This document shows positions 6,351-13,425 of a DNA stretch of 30,717 nucleotides, in pieces. Origin of the DNA: a virus; IMG/VR virus record IMGVR_UViG_3300017989_000316, positions 1 through 30,717 of that record. One strand, 5' to 3'. Each line of letters starts with the position of its first letter. Position 1 is the stretch's first letter. The notes beneath the pieces are model-generated. The model was not told the DNA's origin. It ran no database searches and saw nothing but the letters and a program-made list of their open reading frames with translations. The position numbers and the translations under genes were made by a program.

Positions 6351-6832
6351 GATTTAATTCTAACCAACAATTCGACTGGGGCTGTCATTTCGTATGATAT
6401 CCCAGTCATTCTACTTATAACCTCACAACAGAAATATTTGTTATCGTGATTAAACCTATTCTTCTTTGGTTTAGAAATTCTAAAAAGTAGATATAAAATA
6501 ACTCTCCAGGAAAAATATAGAACGCCAGGGTAGTCGTATTTCTTACCTTTCAATGGCTTATAATGTTCTTTGATACCTACCATTGTCCATTCTTGTTCAC
6601 AGGGTATTTTATAAAGCTCTTCATTAAGCTCTAGCCACTTTTTATAACCAATTATTCTAAATCCAGTTTCTAGTGTTGATTCGATAACCCATTTATCATC
6701 AAGCAATAAGGCTACATGACTTGGTGTCTCATTAACTGTAGGTTCAAAAACAGCAGTACTCTTTCTTATTATAAAAGAACCTATTTTCTCGTTTCTTGAG
6801 AATAAATAATGTACTTTTATTTTTTTATCCAT
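6323..6832 (-). CDS. Permuted NlpC/P60 (YiiX-like) papain-fold protein
   Basis: The 169-residue protein has the circularly permuted papain-like order: His first (PSHVALLLDD, H39), a Glu soon after (KWVIEST, E51), and the nucleophile Cys late (KYFCCEVISRMTG, C135 or C136). This pattern marks the YiiX/permuted NlpC-P60 group, which cleaves amide or thioester bonds in cell walls or lipids. A hydrophobic stretch at about 103-119 (VLYFSWRVILYLLFRI) may be a buried helix. It is the last gene of the leftward tail operon and its start overlaps the previous gene by 8 bases. It could be a virion-borne or lysis peptidase; the substrate is unknown. Confidence 0.72.
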   Translation of the reverse strand: MDKKIKVHYLFSRNEKIGSFIIRKSTAVFEPTVNETPSHVALLLDDKWVIESTLETGFRIIGYKKWLELNEELYKIPCEQEWTMVGIKEHYKPLKGKKYDYPGVLYFSWRVILYLLFRISKPKKNRFNHDNKYFCCEVISRMTGISYEMTAPVELLVRIKSAIEEFKKQ

Positions 6833-7349
6833 TTAAGTAATCTTGTATGGCTGTTTTCATAGCGACAAGCCTAGCTTCTGTTATAAAAGGGGTCATAGAG
6901 TCATAATCTCCATTTTGTGCTTTTGTAATATGATGATCTATAACTTTTATAGCTTCATATAGAGTTCCAGTTTCTACTGTAGATTTAACATCTAGTGGGT
7001 GCCCATCTAAATTGACATCAATTCTTTCAGTCATAACAGAGATTACTGGTCCAGACATACCTGCTTGGGTAATTCCCATAGCAATATTCTCACCTCTAAA
7101 TTTACTCATTATATTTTTACCGAATTCTTCTGCCTTATCTCCTAACTTTGTTGTATATTGTAAAGTGGCTATATCAGAGTATTCTTGAGATGCTTTAGAT
7201 ATAACAACTACATCTCCATTAGAGTCTAACTTGGCGTATTGTGTAGTCTCATCAAATCCCTGAGGCATATCTTTTAACACATGACCTTCAGGAGCTTCAT
7301 CCATTATTTGAATTTTTACTAGTAAATTATCTTTAAAAACTAAAAACAT
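6825..7349 (-). CDS. Hypothetical protein after tail fibre, possible fibre chaperone
   Basis: The 174-residue protein begins with a beta-rich part (MFLVFKDNLLVKIQIMDEAPEG...), continues with a helical middle (LGDKAEEFGKNIMSKFRGENIAMGI) and ends in a helical region (EARLVAMKTAIQDYLNG). It follows the last tail-fibre gene by 7 bases, the position where fibre-assembly proteins or caps are often encoded. I do not see a Tfa- or gp38-type motif, so that role is inference from position only. Confidence 0.6.
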   Translation of the reverse strand: MFLVFKDNLLVKIQIMDEAPEGHVLKDMPQGFDETTQYAKLDSNGDVVVISKASQEYSDIATLQYTTKLGDKAEEFGKNIMSKFRGENIAMGITQAGMSGPVISVMTERIDVNLDGHPLDVKSTVETGTLYEAIKVIDHHITKAQNGDYDSMTPFITEARLVAMKTAIQDYLNG

Positions 7350-7356
7350 AAAACAC

Positions 7357-8784
7357 CTATACTACGAGTACGTCTATTTTTAATTGCCACCACCAGCCAT
7401 TTGGCATTCCAGAAGGGCTAAAGTTTACAGCAGCAGAAGGGCTAACGTATATTTGAAGTCCTGGAGTTCCACCACCAATATCAACTACTACGTATGTTCT
7501 GTCTATCATACTACCATCTGTTCTAAATATAGGTAAATCACCATAACCTTGTTTACCTAACCTTGCTTTGGGGTCTCCTGTAGAACCTATACCTACATCT
7601 AAATACTCGTTTGTTCCAGATAAGTCACCTCTTACATAAGCATTACCTATTCTTACAGTATCGCCAATTTCAAAATTACAATCTGAAAGGTCTAATTGAA
7701 AATTTTGATTTGCTGCATTACTAGCACTACCAATATTTCCACTAGCCATACAATGAACTCTACCGTATTTAGTTGGAACCCAATTTGTTCCGTTAAATAA
7801 TAGTAAATCACCTTTTACAGCTCCAGTAGTATCAACATCTGTGGCGTTACTAATAGGTCTAGTATCCACATAGTTTTTTGTTGCAGCGTGTTGTGCAGCA
7901 GTTGGGTCTGTAACATTTCTGATTGGTTTTGACTTAGCATCAATATGATCTAATGCAATGATAAATTGTTCACCAATACCTGTACCATTATTTGTTCCAA
8001 TATAAAGTTCATTAGGTGAGTTATCTGCATAGATACCCCATAAATTAGAACCAGCTCTTAGATTTATTCCTGCTATACTATCATCTGAATCAATTTCAAT
8101 TGCAGCTTGTCCAGATAGTTTACGAAAACTTCCACTCTCTGCATAAAAATCTTTCCATCTTTTATCAGATCTACCTAAATCAGAAGTAGCATCGTTATCA
8201 GGTCTTAGAGGAGCACCGTCAGTAGCAATTAACTCACCACTAGCACCAGCACCTGGTAGAGTTTGTATATACATATCTCCACCATTATCTACATCTAAAA
8301 ACCATCTATTCGTACCTACAGGAGCTGTAGGACTTGCGCCTAGCCATTGAAGATTGGTTGAATTAGGCATCATATTGAAAAAACCACTTGTGCCTGGTTT
8401 TGATATTGAAAAACCACCAAATACAGGATCAGCCATATCGAATATTATATCACTATCACTATTTGAAGGGTGTTTGAATATAATCTTACCGTCATCGGTA
8501 ACTACCATTCTAGGTGTATTGTTAGTAATAAAAGTAAGATCAAAATTATCAGTATTACCTAAAATTCTATTTTTACCTCTAGCTTCTCCACCATCACTAT
8601 ATTCACCATTAATAGCGTCCCAGCTAGTATCTCCACCACTACCTTTTAACCATATACCATTGTTGGAGCCATCCTGTAAGATAGCAAGATCACCAATATT
8701 AGCTGCGACCCCACTAACTGTAGGGTCAGCATCTACCTGGTAGATGGTGATGTTTCCAACACCTATAGAATCAATAGCAGCCAT
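7357..8784 (-). CDS. Tail fibre protein
   Basis: The 475-residue protein has a Gly/Asn/Ser-rich beta-repeat composition. Near residues 300-315 it carries AAQHAATKNYVD, a motif widely found in phage tail fibres. Its N-terminus (MAAIDSIGVGN..., IWLKGSG, DTSWDA) resembles that of the next fibre gene upstream (MAAILDQITVGE..., DTQWDA), suggesting a shared attachment domain. The C-terminal 130 residues form a probable beta-sandwich tip (VHCMASGNIG... WWWQLKIDVLVV). A strong AAGGAG site precedes ATG. The protein should be part of the host-recognition fibres. Confidence 0.85.
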   Translation of the reverse strand: MAAIDSIGVGNITIYQVDADPTVSGVAANIGDLAILQDGSNNGIWLKGSGGDTSWDAINGEYSDGGEARGKNRILGNTDNFDLTFITNNTPRMVVTDDGKIIFKHPSNSDSDIIFDMADPVFGGFSISKPGTSGFFNMMPNSTNLQWLGASPTAPVGTNRWFLDVDNGGDMYIQTLPGAGASGELIATDGAPLRPDNDATSDLGRSDKRWKDFYAESGSFRKLSGQAAIEIDSDDSIAGINLRAGSNLWGIYADNSPNELYIGTNNGTGIGEQFIIALDHIDAKSKPIRNVTDPTAAQHAATKNYVDTRPISNATDVDTTGAVKGDLLLFNGTNWVPTKYGRVHCMASGNIGSASNAANQNFQLDLSDCNFEIGDTVRIGNAYVRGDLSGTNEYLDVGIGSTGDPKARLGKQGYGDLPIFRTDGSMIDRTYVVVDIGGGTPGLQIYVSPSAAVNFSPSGMPNGWWWQLKIDVLVV

Positions 8785-8796
8785 GTAAGCTCCTTA

Positions 8797-10110
8797 TTAG
8801 TCAAGGATTTGGTAGACAGTCGTTGCTTCCCAGCTTACGTTGTTGTTTGCGCTTCCTCTAACTTCGATTACAGCGTTTGTACCACTGGCTACTTGACGAA
8901 CTTGAAAGCCAGTAATATCTTCAGCGGTAAAGTCTGACTGTTGTCTAATTCTAGTAACAGTTCCACCTACGTTTTTGAAGGCGGCAGTTCTTTCATAAAC
9001 TCCAGCATCACCTACTGATCCAGTTCCAGTTCCACCAGTCTTTCTTCCAGTAACATAAGTTTTTACTAACATTACAGAATCTGTAGGAACTGCAATTGTT
9101 TTAAGAGCAGTAAAAGCACCATCAGTTGTAGAAGCAGTATCTTGTTCCTGTCTCCAATCAGTTTGGTCTTGATGAAAGATATTAACAGAAGCTCCGAATA
9201 GAGCGTTACCAGAAGCAACGTGGAATTTTTGACTAGGAGCAGCTAGACCAACACCTAGTCTCTGGTTTGCAAAGTCCCAAGTAAGAGCATCAGCACCTAC
9301 ACCTGTAGGGTTACGAAGTGTTTCGTCAGTTTGCCATGAAGGAATTTGACTTGCAACACCTGAAGCAACAGCAGATTGAAGAACCATTCTACCATCTTCA
9401 TCTGGTAGATTGTATGATTGGTTAGCAGCAGTACCAATAAATTCTGAATCTCCAGCTACGTTCGGTGCTTTCATTAAGAAACCATCTCTACCAGCGTTAG
9501 TTTTAAAGTAACCTGTAATAACAGAGTTTTCTTCAAATTCAATACCTGAATCGCCAGCAGAAGCAGCAGCTCCACCTTTATTAAGAGTAATTAATTTATC
9601 TTGAATTGTAGTATTAACAGTATCGATTGAGGTTAGTGTACCATTAACATCTAAGTCACCGTTGATAGTAACATTGTTACTGAAAGTCTTATCACCATTA
9701 ATGGTTTGAACACCTTCTGTAAGAACAAAACTAGCAGCCGCAATAGCATCACCTGGGTTAGGTACTGTATATGTAATAGCCGCAGTTCTTGAAGCCATTG
9801 CCTCAATAATTACGTCTACATCCTGACCATTCTGTTGAATTTGGTCATCTACAGAAAACCCACTAGCATCTGTATCGTAGATAGCTAATCTACGGTAATT
9901 ACCTTGCTTTACATTTGCGCCACTTGTAGCAGTTGTAAAAGCGTCCCATTGAGTGTCTAGAGCACCTACTTTTTGAAATACTCCAGCCGTACCCTCAATC
10001 ATTGCCATGGAGTTGAGTTCTGCTGGTGTACCAGCACCTGCTCCAGGGTCTCCATCTACGACTAGGATGAGTTTCTCACCTACCGTAATTTGGTCTAAAA
10101 TTGCTGCCAT
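8797..10110 (-). CDS. Tail fibre protein
   Basis: The 437-residue protein begins with an N-terminal domain related to the neighbouring 475-residue fibre. The centre contains NNVTINGDLDVNGTLTSID and IQDKLITLNKGGAA, a repeat style common in long tail fibres and intramolecular-chaperone-type proteins. The final 120 residues form a beta-rich domain (VPTDSVMLVKTYVTG, RQQSDFTAEDITGF, WEATTVYQILD) that aligns by eye with the C-terminal domain of the protein encoded at 10131-11099. It is probably a trimeric fibre subunit. It has an AAGGAGAAG ribosome site. Confidence 0.85.
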   Translation of the reverse strand: MAAILDQITVGEKLILVVDGDPGAGAGTPAELNSMAMIEGTAGVFQKVGALDTQWDAFTTATSGANVKQGNYRRLAIYDTDASGFSVDDQIQQNGQDVDVIIEAMASRTAAITYTVPNPGDAIAAASFVLTEGVQTINGDKTFSNNVTINGDLDVNGTLTSIDTVNTTIQDKLITLNKGGAAASAGDSGIEFEENSVITGYFKTNAGRDGFLMKAPNVAGDSEFIGTAANQSYNLPDEDGRMVLQSAVASGVASQIPSWQTDETLRNPTGVGADALTWDFANQRLGVGLAAPSQKFHVASGNALFGASVNIFHQDQTDWRQEQDTASTTDGAFTALKTIAVPTDSVMLVKTYVTGRKTGGTGTGSVGDAGVYERTAAFKNVGGTVTRIRQQSDFTAEDITGFQVRQVASGTNAVIEVRGSANNNVSWEATTVYQILD

Positions 10111-10130
10111 TTTCTTCTCCTTATTGGTTC

Positions 10131-11099
10131 CTATGCATCATTGAGCATTATGTCTAATTCTACTGTTATCATCCATCTTGTATCTACAGCACCTGCGTTT
10201 TTAACATTTACAAATACGGTAGTACCAGTTTGAGTTATTTCTATATCAAAGTCAGACTTACTTTTATTTGTGAAATCTGATTGTAGAACACCCATTTGCT
10301 GAGCAGTTCCACCTTGTCTAAACCAAGTTCCAGATCTAATGAAATTGGCTTGACCAGTATTTCCATCCTCAAGAGCTACTATCCTAAATGTTGCCATAAC
10401 TACGGATAAATCAGGTACTTGAAAACTATATATATTATTAAAGATTGTGTTATTTATCTCAATTGCAGCCGTTTCACGCATATTTCCTGATCCATTGAAG
10501 CCTGAATGTTGCTTAGTATGGATAAAATATTTCGGTGTTTGCTCACCAGCATCTCCCAATAAAAAACGACCATTTTCGTCAATTCTAGCCCTCTGAGTCC
10601 CATTGGTCCTAAGGGTTAAACCTACGTTGTCATTAGTACCTAGAAATTGTACATCTGGATCTGTACCAGAATTACCAGATAATAACCACGGATTGGCTGC
10701 GTCACCAAATGCATCTGCTAATGTTAATACATATAAAACACCACACTGAGCATCTTGTTTCACAACTAGAGCAGCGGCATTACCTAGAGCTGTAGTCGTA
10801 AGATTTCCACTTGCATCACTATACAACAGAGTATTAGGTGCCCACGCAGATGTATCCACTTGAACCATAAAACCAACAGTAGTAACATATCCATTACTTC
10901 CATCGATAAGCTCTTGCATAGCTATACCAAAGTTATTTTGAATATTTGGATTAGCCAGTACAACTTGTGGAAAAGCAGTGCCATGACCATCCAAAGATAC
11001 AACCTGTAACTTTTGGATAGTTACGCCACTATTATTCTCTATTCTTTCATTGGTCGGAGCATGTAATGCTGGACCTTTTAAATCTCTATGGAAAGGCAC
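10131..11099 (-). CDS. Tail fibre/appendage protein (GTG start)
   Basis: I start at GTG 11099, which shares its G with the TAG stop of the upstream gene (TAGTG) and lies about 7 bases after GGGGG; a TTG at 11105 would have no room for a ribosome site. The 322-residue protein is rich in Asn, Gly and Thr. It has an N-terminal beta domain (ERIENNSGVTIQKLQVVSL), a middle NVGLTLRTNGTQRARIDENG segment typical of fibre proteins, and a C-terminal domain (VPDLSVVMATFRI, LQSDFTNKSKSDF, WMITVELDIML) shared with the 437-residue fibre. It is probably a virion fibre or fibre-connector protein. Confidence 0.8.
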   Translation of the reverse strand: MPFHRDLKGPALHAPTNERIENNSGVTIQKLQVVSLDGHGTAFPQVVLANPNIQNNFGIAMQELIDGSNGYVTTVGFMVQVDTSAWAPNTLLYSDASGNLTTTALGNAAALVVKQDAQCGVLYVLTLADAFGDAANPWLLSGNSGTDPDVQFLGTNDNVGLTLRTNGTQRARIDENGRFLLGDAGEQTPKYFIHTKQHSGFNGSGNMRETAAIEINNTIFNNIYSFQVPDLSVVMATFRIVALEDGNTGQANFIRSGTWFRQGGTAQQMGVLQSDFTNKSKSDFDIEITQTGTTVFVNVKNAGAVDTRWMITVELDIMLNDA

Positions 11100-11740
11100 T
11101 AACAAACCCCCAAATCATCGTCTTTTTTAACCCTCATGACATTACCATCATTATCGAATATCAATTGAGGTCCAAGATCAACTTGTATATTATCGCAACA
11201 ATCTGCTATAACTTTACTCTTACATCCAAGCTCATTATACTCTGTAGATATAATCTCACCTGCATCATCCTGTGTACCAGCCTCATCATGGTAGTGTTCA
11301 GCAAAGGTAAACGCTAATTTAGAGGCATCACCATCAATACCAGTATCTTGTCTATTATGTACATTAAACATAGTAGATCCAGTACTGGTAGGTCTAGATA
11401 CTGTAGGGTCATTATGTACCACCCATAATCTAGCATCTAGAGTTATAGAACCAGAATCATTTATTAGATTCTCATAGGTTATAAGCCTATTACCCTGAAT
11501 CTCTAATACCCTGAGCAGTCTACCGTCATTAGCACCGCCAAATACTCTAAAATACTGGTCTTCTGTAAAGAAATCAGGCACTTCAGGTGTCGTAAAGGTA
11601 ATAGAATTATCTACGGAACTAAAAGTTACGCTTTCAGTAGTTAAATTGTTGAAATCATTGATACCAGCAAGTTTTTTGCTTCTGGTTCCCCAGATAACAT
11701 CAAAAATTATCAACTTCTTTAAGAAATTTGATAAACTCAT
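11099..11740 (-). CDS. Virion-associated hypothetical protein, 213 aa
   Basis: The protein has a short hydrophobic N-terminus (SLSNFLKKLIIFDVIWG), a beta-rich centre (SVTFSSVDNSITFTTPEV, RLLRVLEIQGNRLITYEN) and a C-terminal part with several Cys and His residues (AEHYHDEAG, LGCKSKVIADCCDN, DDDLGVC). It lies between tail genes and fibre genes and is translationally coupled to the next fibre gene, so it is likely a baseplate or fibre-connector component. I do not recognise its family. AAGG precedes ATG 11740. Confidence 0.65.
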   Translation of the reverse strand: MSLSNFLKKLIIFDVIWGTRSKKLAGINDFNNLTTESVTFSSVDNSITFTTPEVPDFFTEDQYFRVFGGANDGRLLRVLEIQGNRLITYENLINDSGSITLDARLWVVHNDPTVSRPTSTGSTMFNVHNRQDTGIDGDASKLAFTFAEHYHDEAGTQDDAGEIISTEYNELGCKSKVIADCCDNIQVDLGPQLIFDNDGNVMRVKKDDDLGVC

Positions 11741-11815
11741 TTATAAACCTTTACTACCACCAGTATGGGGTACTACTCACCAATCGGGAGTCTGAGCACC
11801 AAGCAGGGCTCCATA

Positions 11816-11825
11816 TTAAAGATTG
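11816..11825 (-). promoter_or_regulatory. CAATCTTTAA motif site
   Basis: The minus strand reads CAATCTTTAATATGG in the 91-base gap between the 201-residue and 213-residue protein genes, 7 bases after a stop codon and about 75 bases before the next start. It is one of the intergenic copies described in the findings. I see no tRNA or other gene in this gap. Confidence 0.5.
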
Positions 11826-11831
11826 CCATTT

Positions 11832-12437
11832 TTATTCGGTTTCTAGGGTATCGTAAAAATACCTTTCTCTGTTAGTCCATCGCCTTTTCTCATATGGCTT
11901 ATGGTCAGAGTTAAAAAGTAAAGTAAGGTCAGATTCGCTGATTATTGTATTTGACTCACTTGTAACCACTTGGGTCTCATTAATAAGATCTACAATAACT
12001 TCATCTCCAACATCATTCACCTCTACTACCTTTCCTTCTATTACTTGACTTCCTGTGTCAAGCTTTAAAGTAGTAAGTTCATTTGGTTTTTTTCTAGTTC
12101 CACCACCCTTGGTAGGATGCTCAACCTCTTGAAAATCACCATTATGGGCTGTTATACGAGCTTTACCAGCAGTACTAACAGGTTGTACACTAACTTCTGT
12201 ACACCCTGCTGTGGCTCTATTTGTAGCTATTAAAATACGTCTTAGATTAAGAGTAGCGTCATATACAAACTTTTGGATATAGTGTCCATTTACCCTGTCA
12301 GGAATACCTACCTTAGCCTCAGCTAAGTATTCCACTTGTAAAGTAGCGTTATAAGAGAATTTAGGGACTACATGAAACTCTCCAACAGCGGAGCCTTCTA
12401 CAGTCTGTAATTGTCCTTTATGGTGTTTATCACTCAT
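11832..12437 (-). CDS. Virion-associated hypothetical protein, 201 aa
   Basis: I choose ATG 12437 (MSDKHHKGQLQTVEG), which follows GAGGTT; an in-frame start at 12485 would run through the terminator hairpin at 12457-12477. The N-terminal two thirds are beta-rich (GEFHVVPKFSYNATLQVEYLAE...). After a Gly/Lys loop (TKGGGTRKKP) the protein continues with VIEGKVVEVNDVGDEVIVDL, and ends in a charged helix (YEKRRWTNRERYFYDTLETE). It lies downstream of the tail tube, so a baseplate or tail-tip role is plausible but not shown. Confidence 0.65.
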   Translation of the reverse strand: MSDKHHKGQLQTVEGSAVGEFHVVPKFSYNATLQVEYLAEAKVGIPDRVNGHYIQKFVYDATLNLRRILIATNRATAGCTEVSVQPVSTAGKARITAHNGDFQEVEHPTKGGGTRKKPNELTTLKLDTGSQVIEGKVVEVNDVGDEVIVDLINETQVVTSESNTIISESDLTLLFNSDHKPYEKRRWTNRERYFYDTLETE

Positions 12438-12451
12438 ATATAACCTCAAAT

Positions 12452-12477
12452 AAAAAAGGGAGACAAGCCGCCTCCCT
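12452..12477 (-). terminator. Rho-independent terminator (leftward)
   Basis: On the minus strand AGGGAG (12477-12472) and CTCCCT (12462-12457) form a 6-bp stem with a 9-base loop, followed directly by a run of Ts. It lies between the XhlA-like gene (stop at 12509) and the start at 12437, so it should end or attenuate transcription of the sheath/tube operon. Confidence 0.75.
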
Positions 12478-12508
12478 CCATACATATCAAACTAATTTAT
12501 TTTTCTTT

Positions 12509-12916
12509 CTACCACCATCCAAGATATTTACTGATAACACCAAAAGCAGTACCACCAGCAGCTATGATCTTAAATATCTTCATCCATTTATCATAAAGAT
12601 ATTTCTTAGCTTTCTCTGGTTGTTCTAGGTCTTCTATTCTTTTTGTAATTGCATCAAATGCATCTTTAATAGAATCTAGGGTTTCAGTAAACTTATCCTG
12701 ATTTTCCTGAAGAATATCAGTCCTCATCATGTGTTTTTCAAGATCTAAGGTGTTTCTATCAAGAGTTTTATTGATCTCTTGTATCTCACGATACATCTCT
12801 TCATCTTGCTTGATGTGCTCACGAAACAGTACTGTATGCTCAGTAACTTCTTTCTTAATGTCTCTCTGCTCATCTCTAACTTCATGAACAAGATCGTAGA
12901 TTATCTTGTTATCCAC
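12509..12916 (-). CDS. XhlA-like coiled-coil protein with C-terminal TM (GTG start)
   Basis: The 135-residue protein starts at GTG 12916, seven bases after AAGGGG. Residues 1-100 are a long charged coiled coil (HEVRDEQRDIKKEV..., IKDAFDAITKRIEDLEQ). Residues about 112-135 form a short membrane segment (WMKIFKIIAAGGTAFGVISKYLGWW, split by a basic Lys). This layout matches XhlA/hemolysin-XhlA-type phage proteins, which associate with membranes and holins. Its place directly after the tail tube gene also allows a virion role. It is followed by a terminator. Confidence 0.7.
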   Translation of the reverse strand: MDNKIIYDLVHEVRDEQRDIKKEVTEHTVLFREHIKQDEEMYREIQEINKTLDRNTLDLEKHMMRTDILQENQDKFTETLDSIKDAFDAITKRIEDLEQPEKAKKYLYDKWMKIFKIIAAGGTAFGVISKYLGWW

Positions 12917-12944
12917 CTATAGACCCCTTCTTAATAAAAACCTA

Positions 12945-13403
12945 TTAAGGTAATGTTACAGCATCACCTTCATCTTGAGCACCTGACTCATCAGCAGCTC
13001 TTGTACCAATGTACGTAACCTGAATTCTAGAAGTAGCTTTGGCATTGGCACCAGTAGCATAACTTACAGGAACACATCCTACAACTGTCATTACAGGCTC
13101 AGCGTTAGCTGGAGACTTTCTATCAGTCATAGAAAGAGTTACATATTCAAGGTTAAGTAGGTCTTGAAGTTTAGGAACTTTAGGAAGAACATGTCCACCT
13201 TGTCCGACAAGTCTGAAACCAGAACAGTTTACAGTAACAGCTTCATATGAAGTAACCGTAATCTCATCTGGACTATATCTACCAAGAAGGTGAATTGCTT
13301 CAGTACCGATGTTTACTGAGTATGAGCAAGAATCAAAAAGTCCTACTAATACATTGTCTACATAAACTTTGGCACGAGCACCTGTAAAAACTTTACCTGA
13401 CAT
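12945..13403 (-). CDS. Tail tube protein
   Basis: The 152-residue protein is beta-rich, with a start typical of contractile-tail tube subunits (MSGKVFTGARAKVYVDNVLVG, then LFDSCSYSVNIGTEA) and a core with EITVTSYEAVTVNCSGFRL and EPVMTVVGCVPVSY. It would polymerise into hexameric rings forming the inner tube through which DNA passes. Its position immediately after the sheath gene (22-base gap) is the classic sheath-tube order. The leader GATATTATAAGGAGATACAA closely matches the sheath gene leader, which may balance expression of the two abundant proteins. Confidence 0.85.
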   Translation of the reverse strand: MSGKVFTGARAKVYVDNVLVGLFDSCSYSVNIGTEAIHLLGRYSPDEITVTSYEAVTVNCSGFRLVGQGGHVLPKVPKLQDLLNLEYVTLSMTDRKSPANAEPVMTVVGCVPVSYATGANAKATSRIQVTYIGTRAADESGAQDEGDAVTLP

Positions 13404-13425
13404 CTTTGTATCTCCTTATAATATC

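Noticed and set aside
8354-8743. Rightward open frame of 129 residues inside the 475-residue fibre gene
   Set aside because: Composition and lack of a ribosome site mark it as a shadow of the leftward fibre gene.
11741-11831. Possible tRNA or small RNA in the 91-base gap
   Set aside because: No TPsiC-like GTTCRA element or full cloverleaf could be found; only short, competing hairpins.
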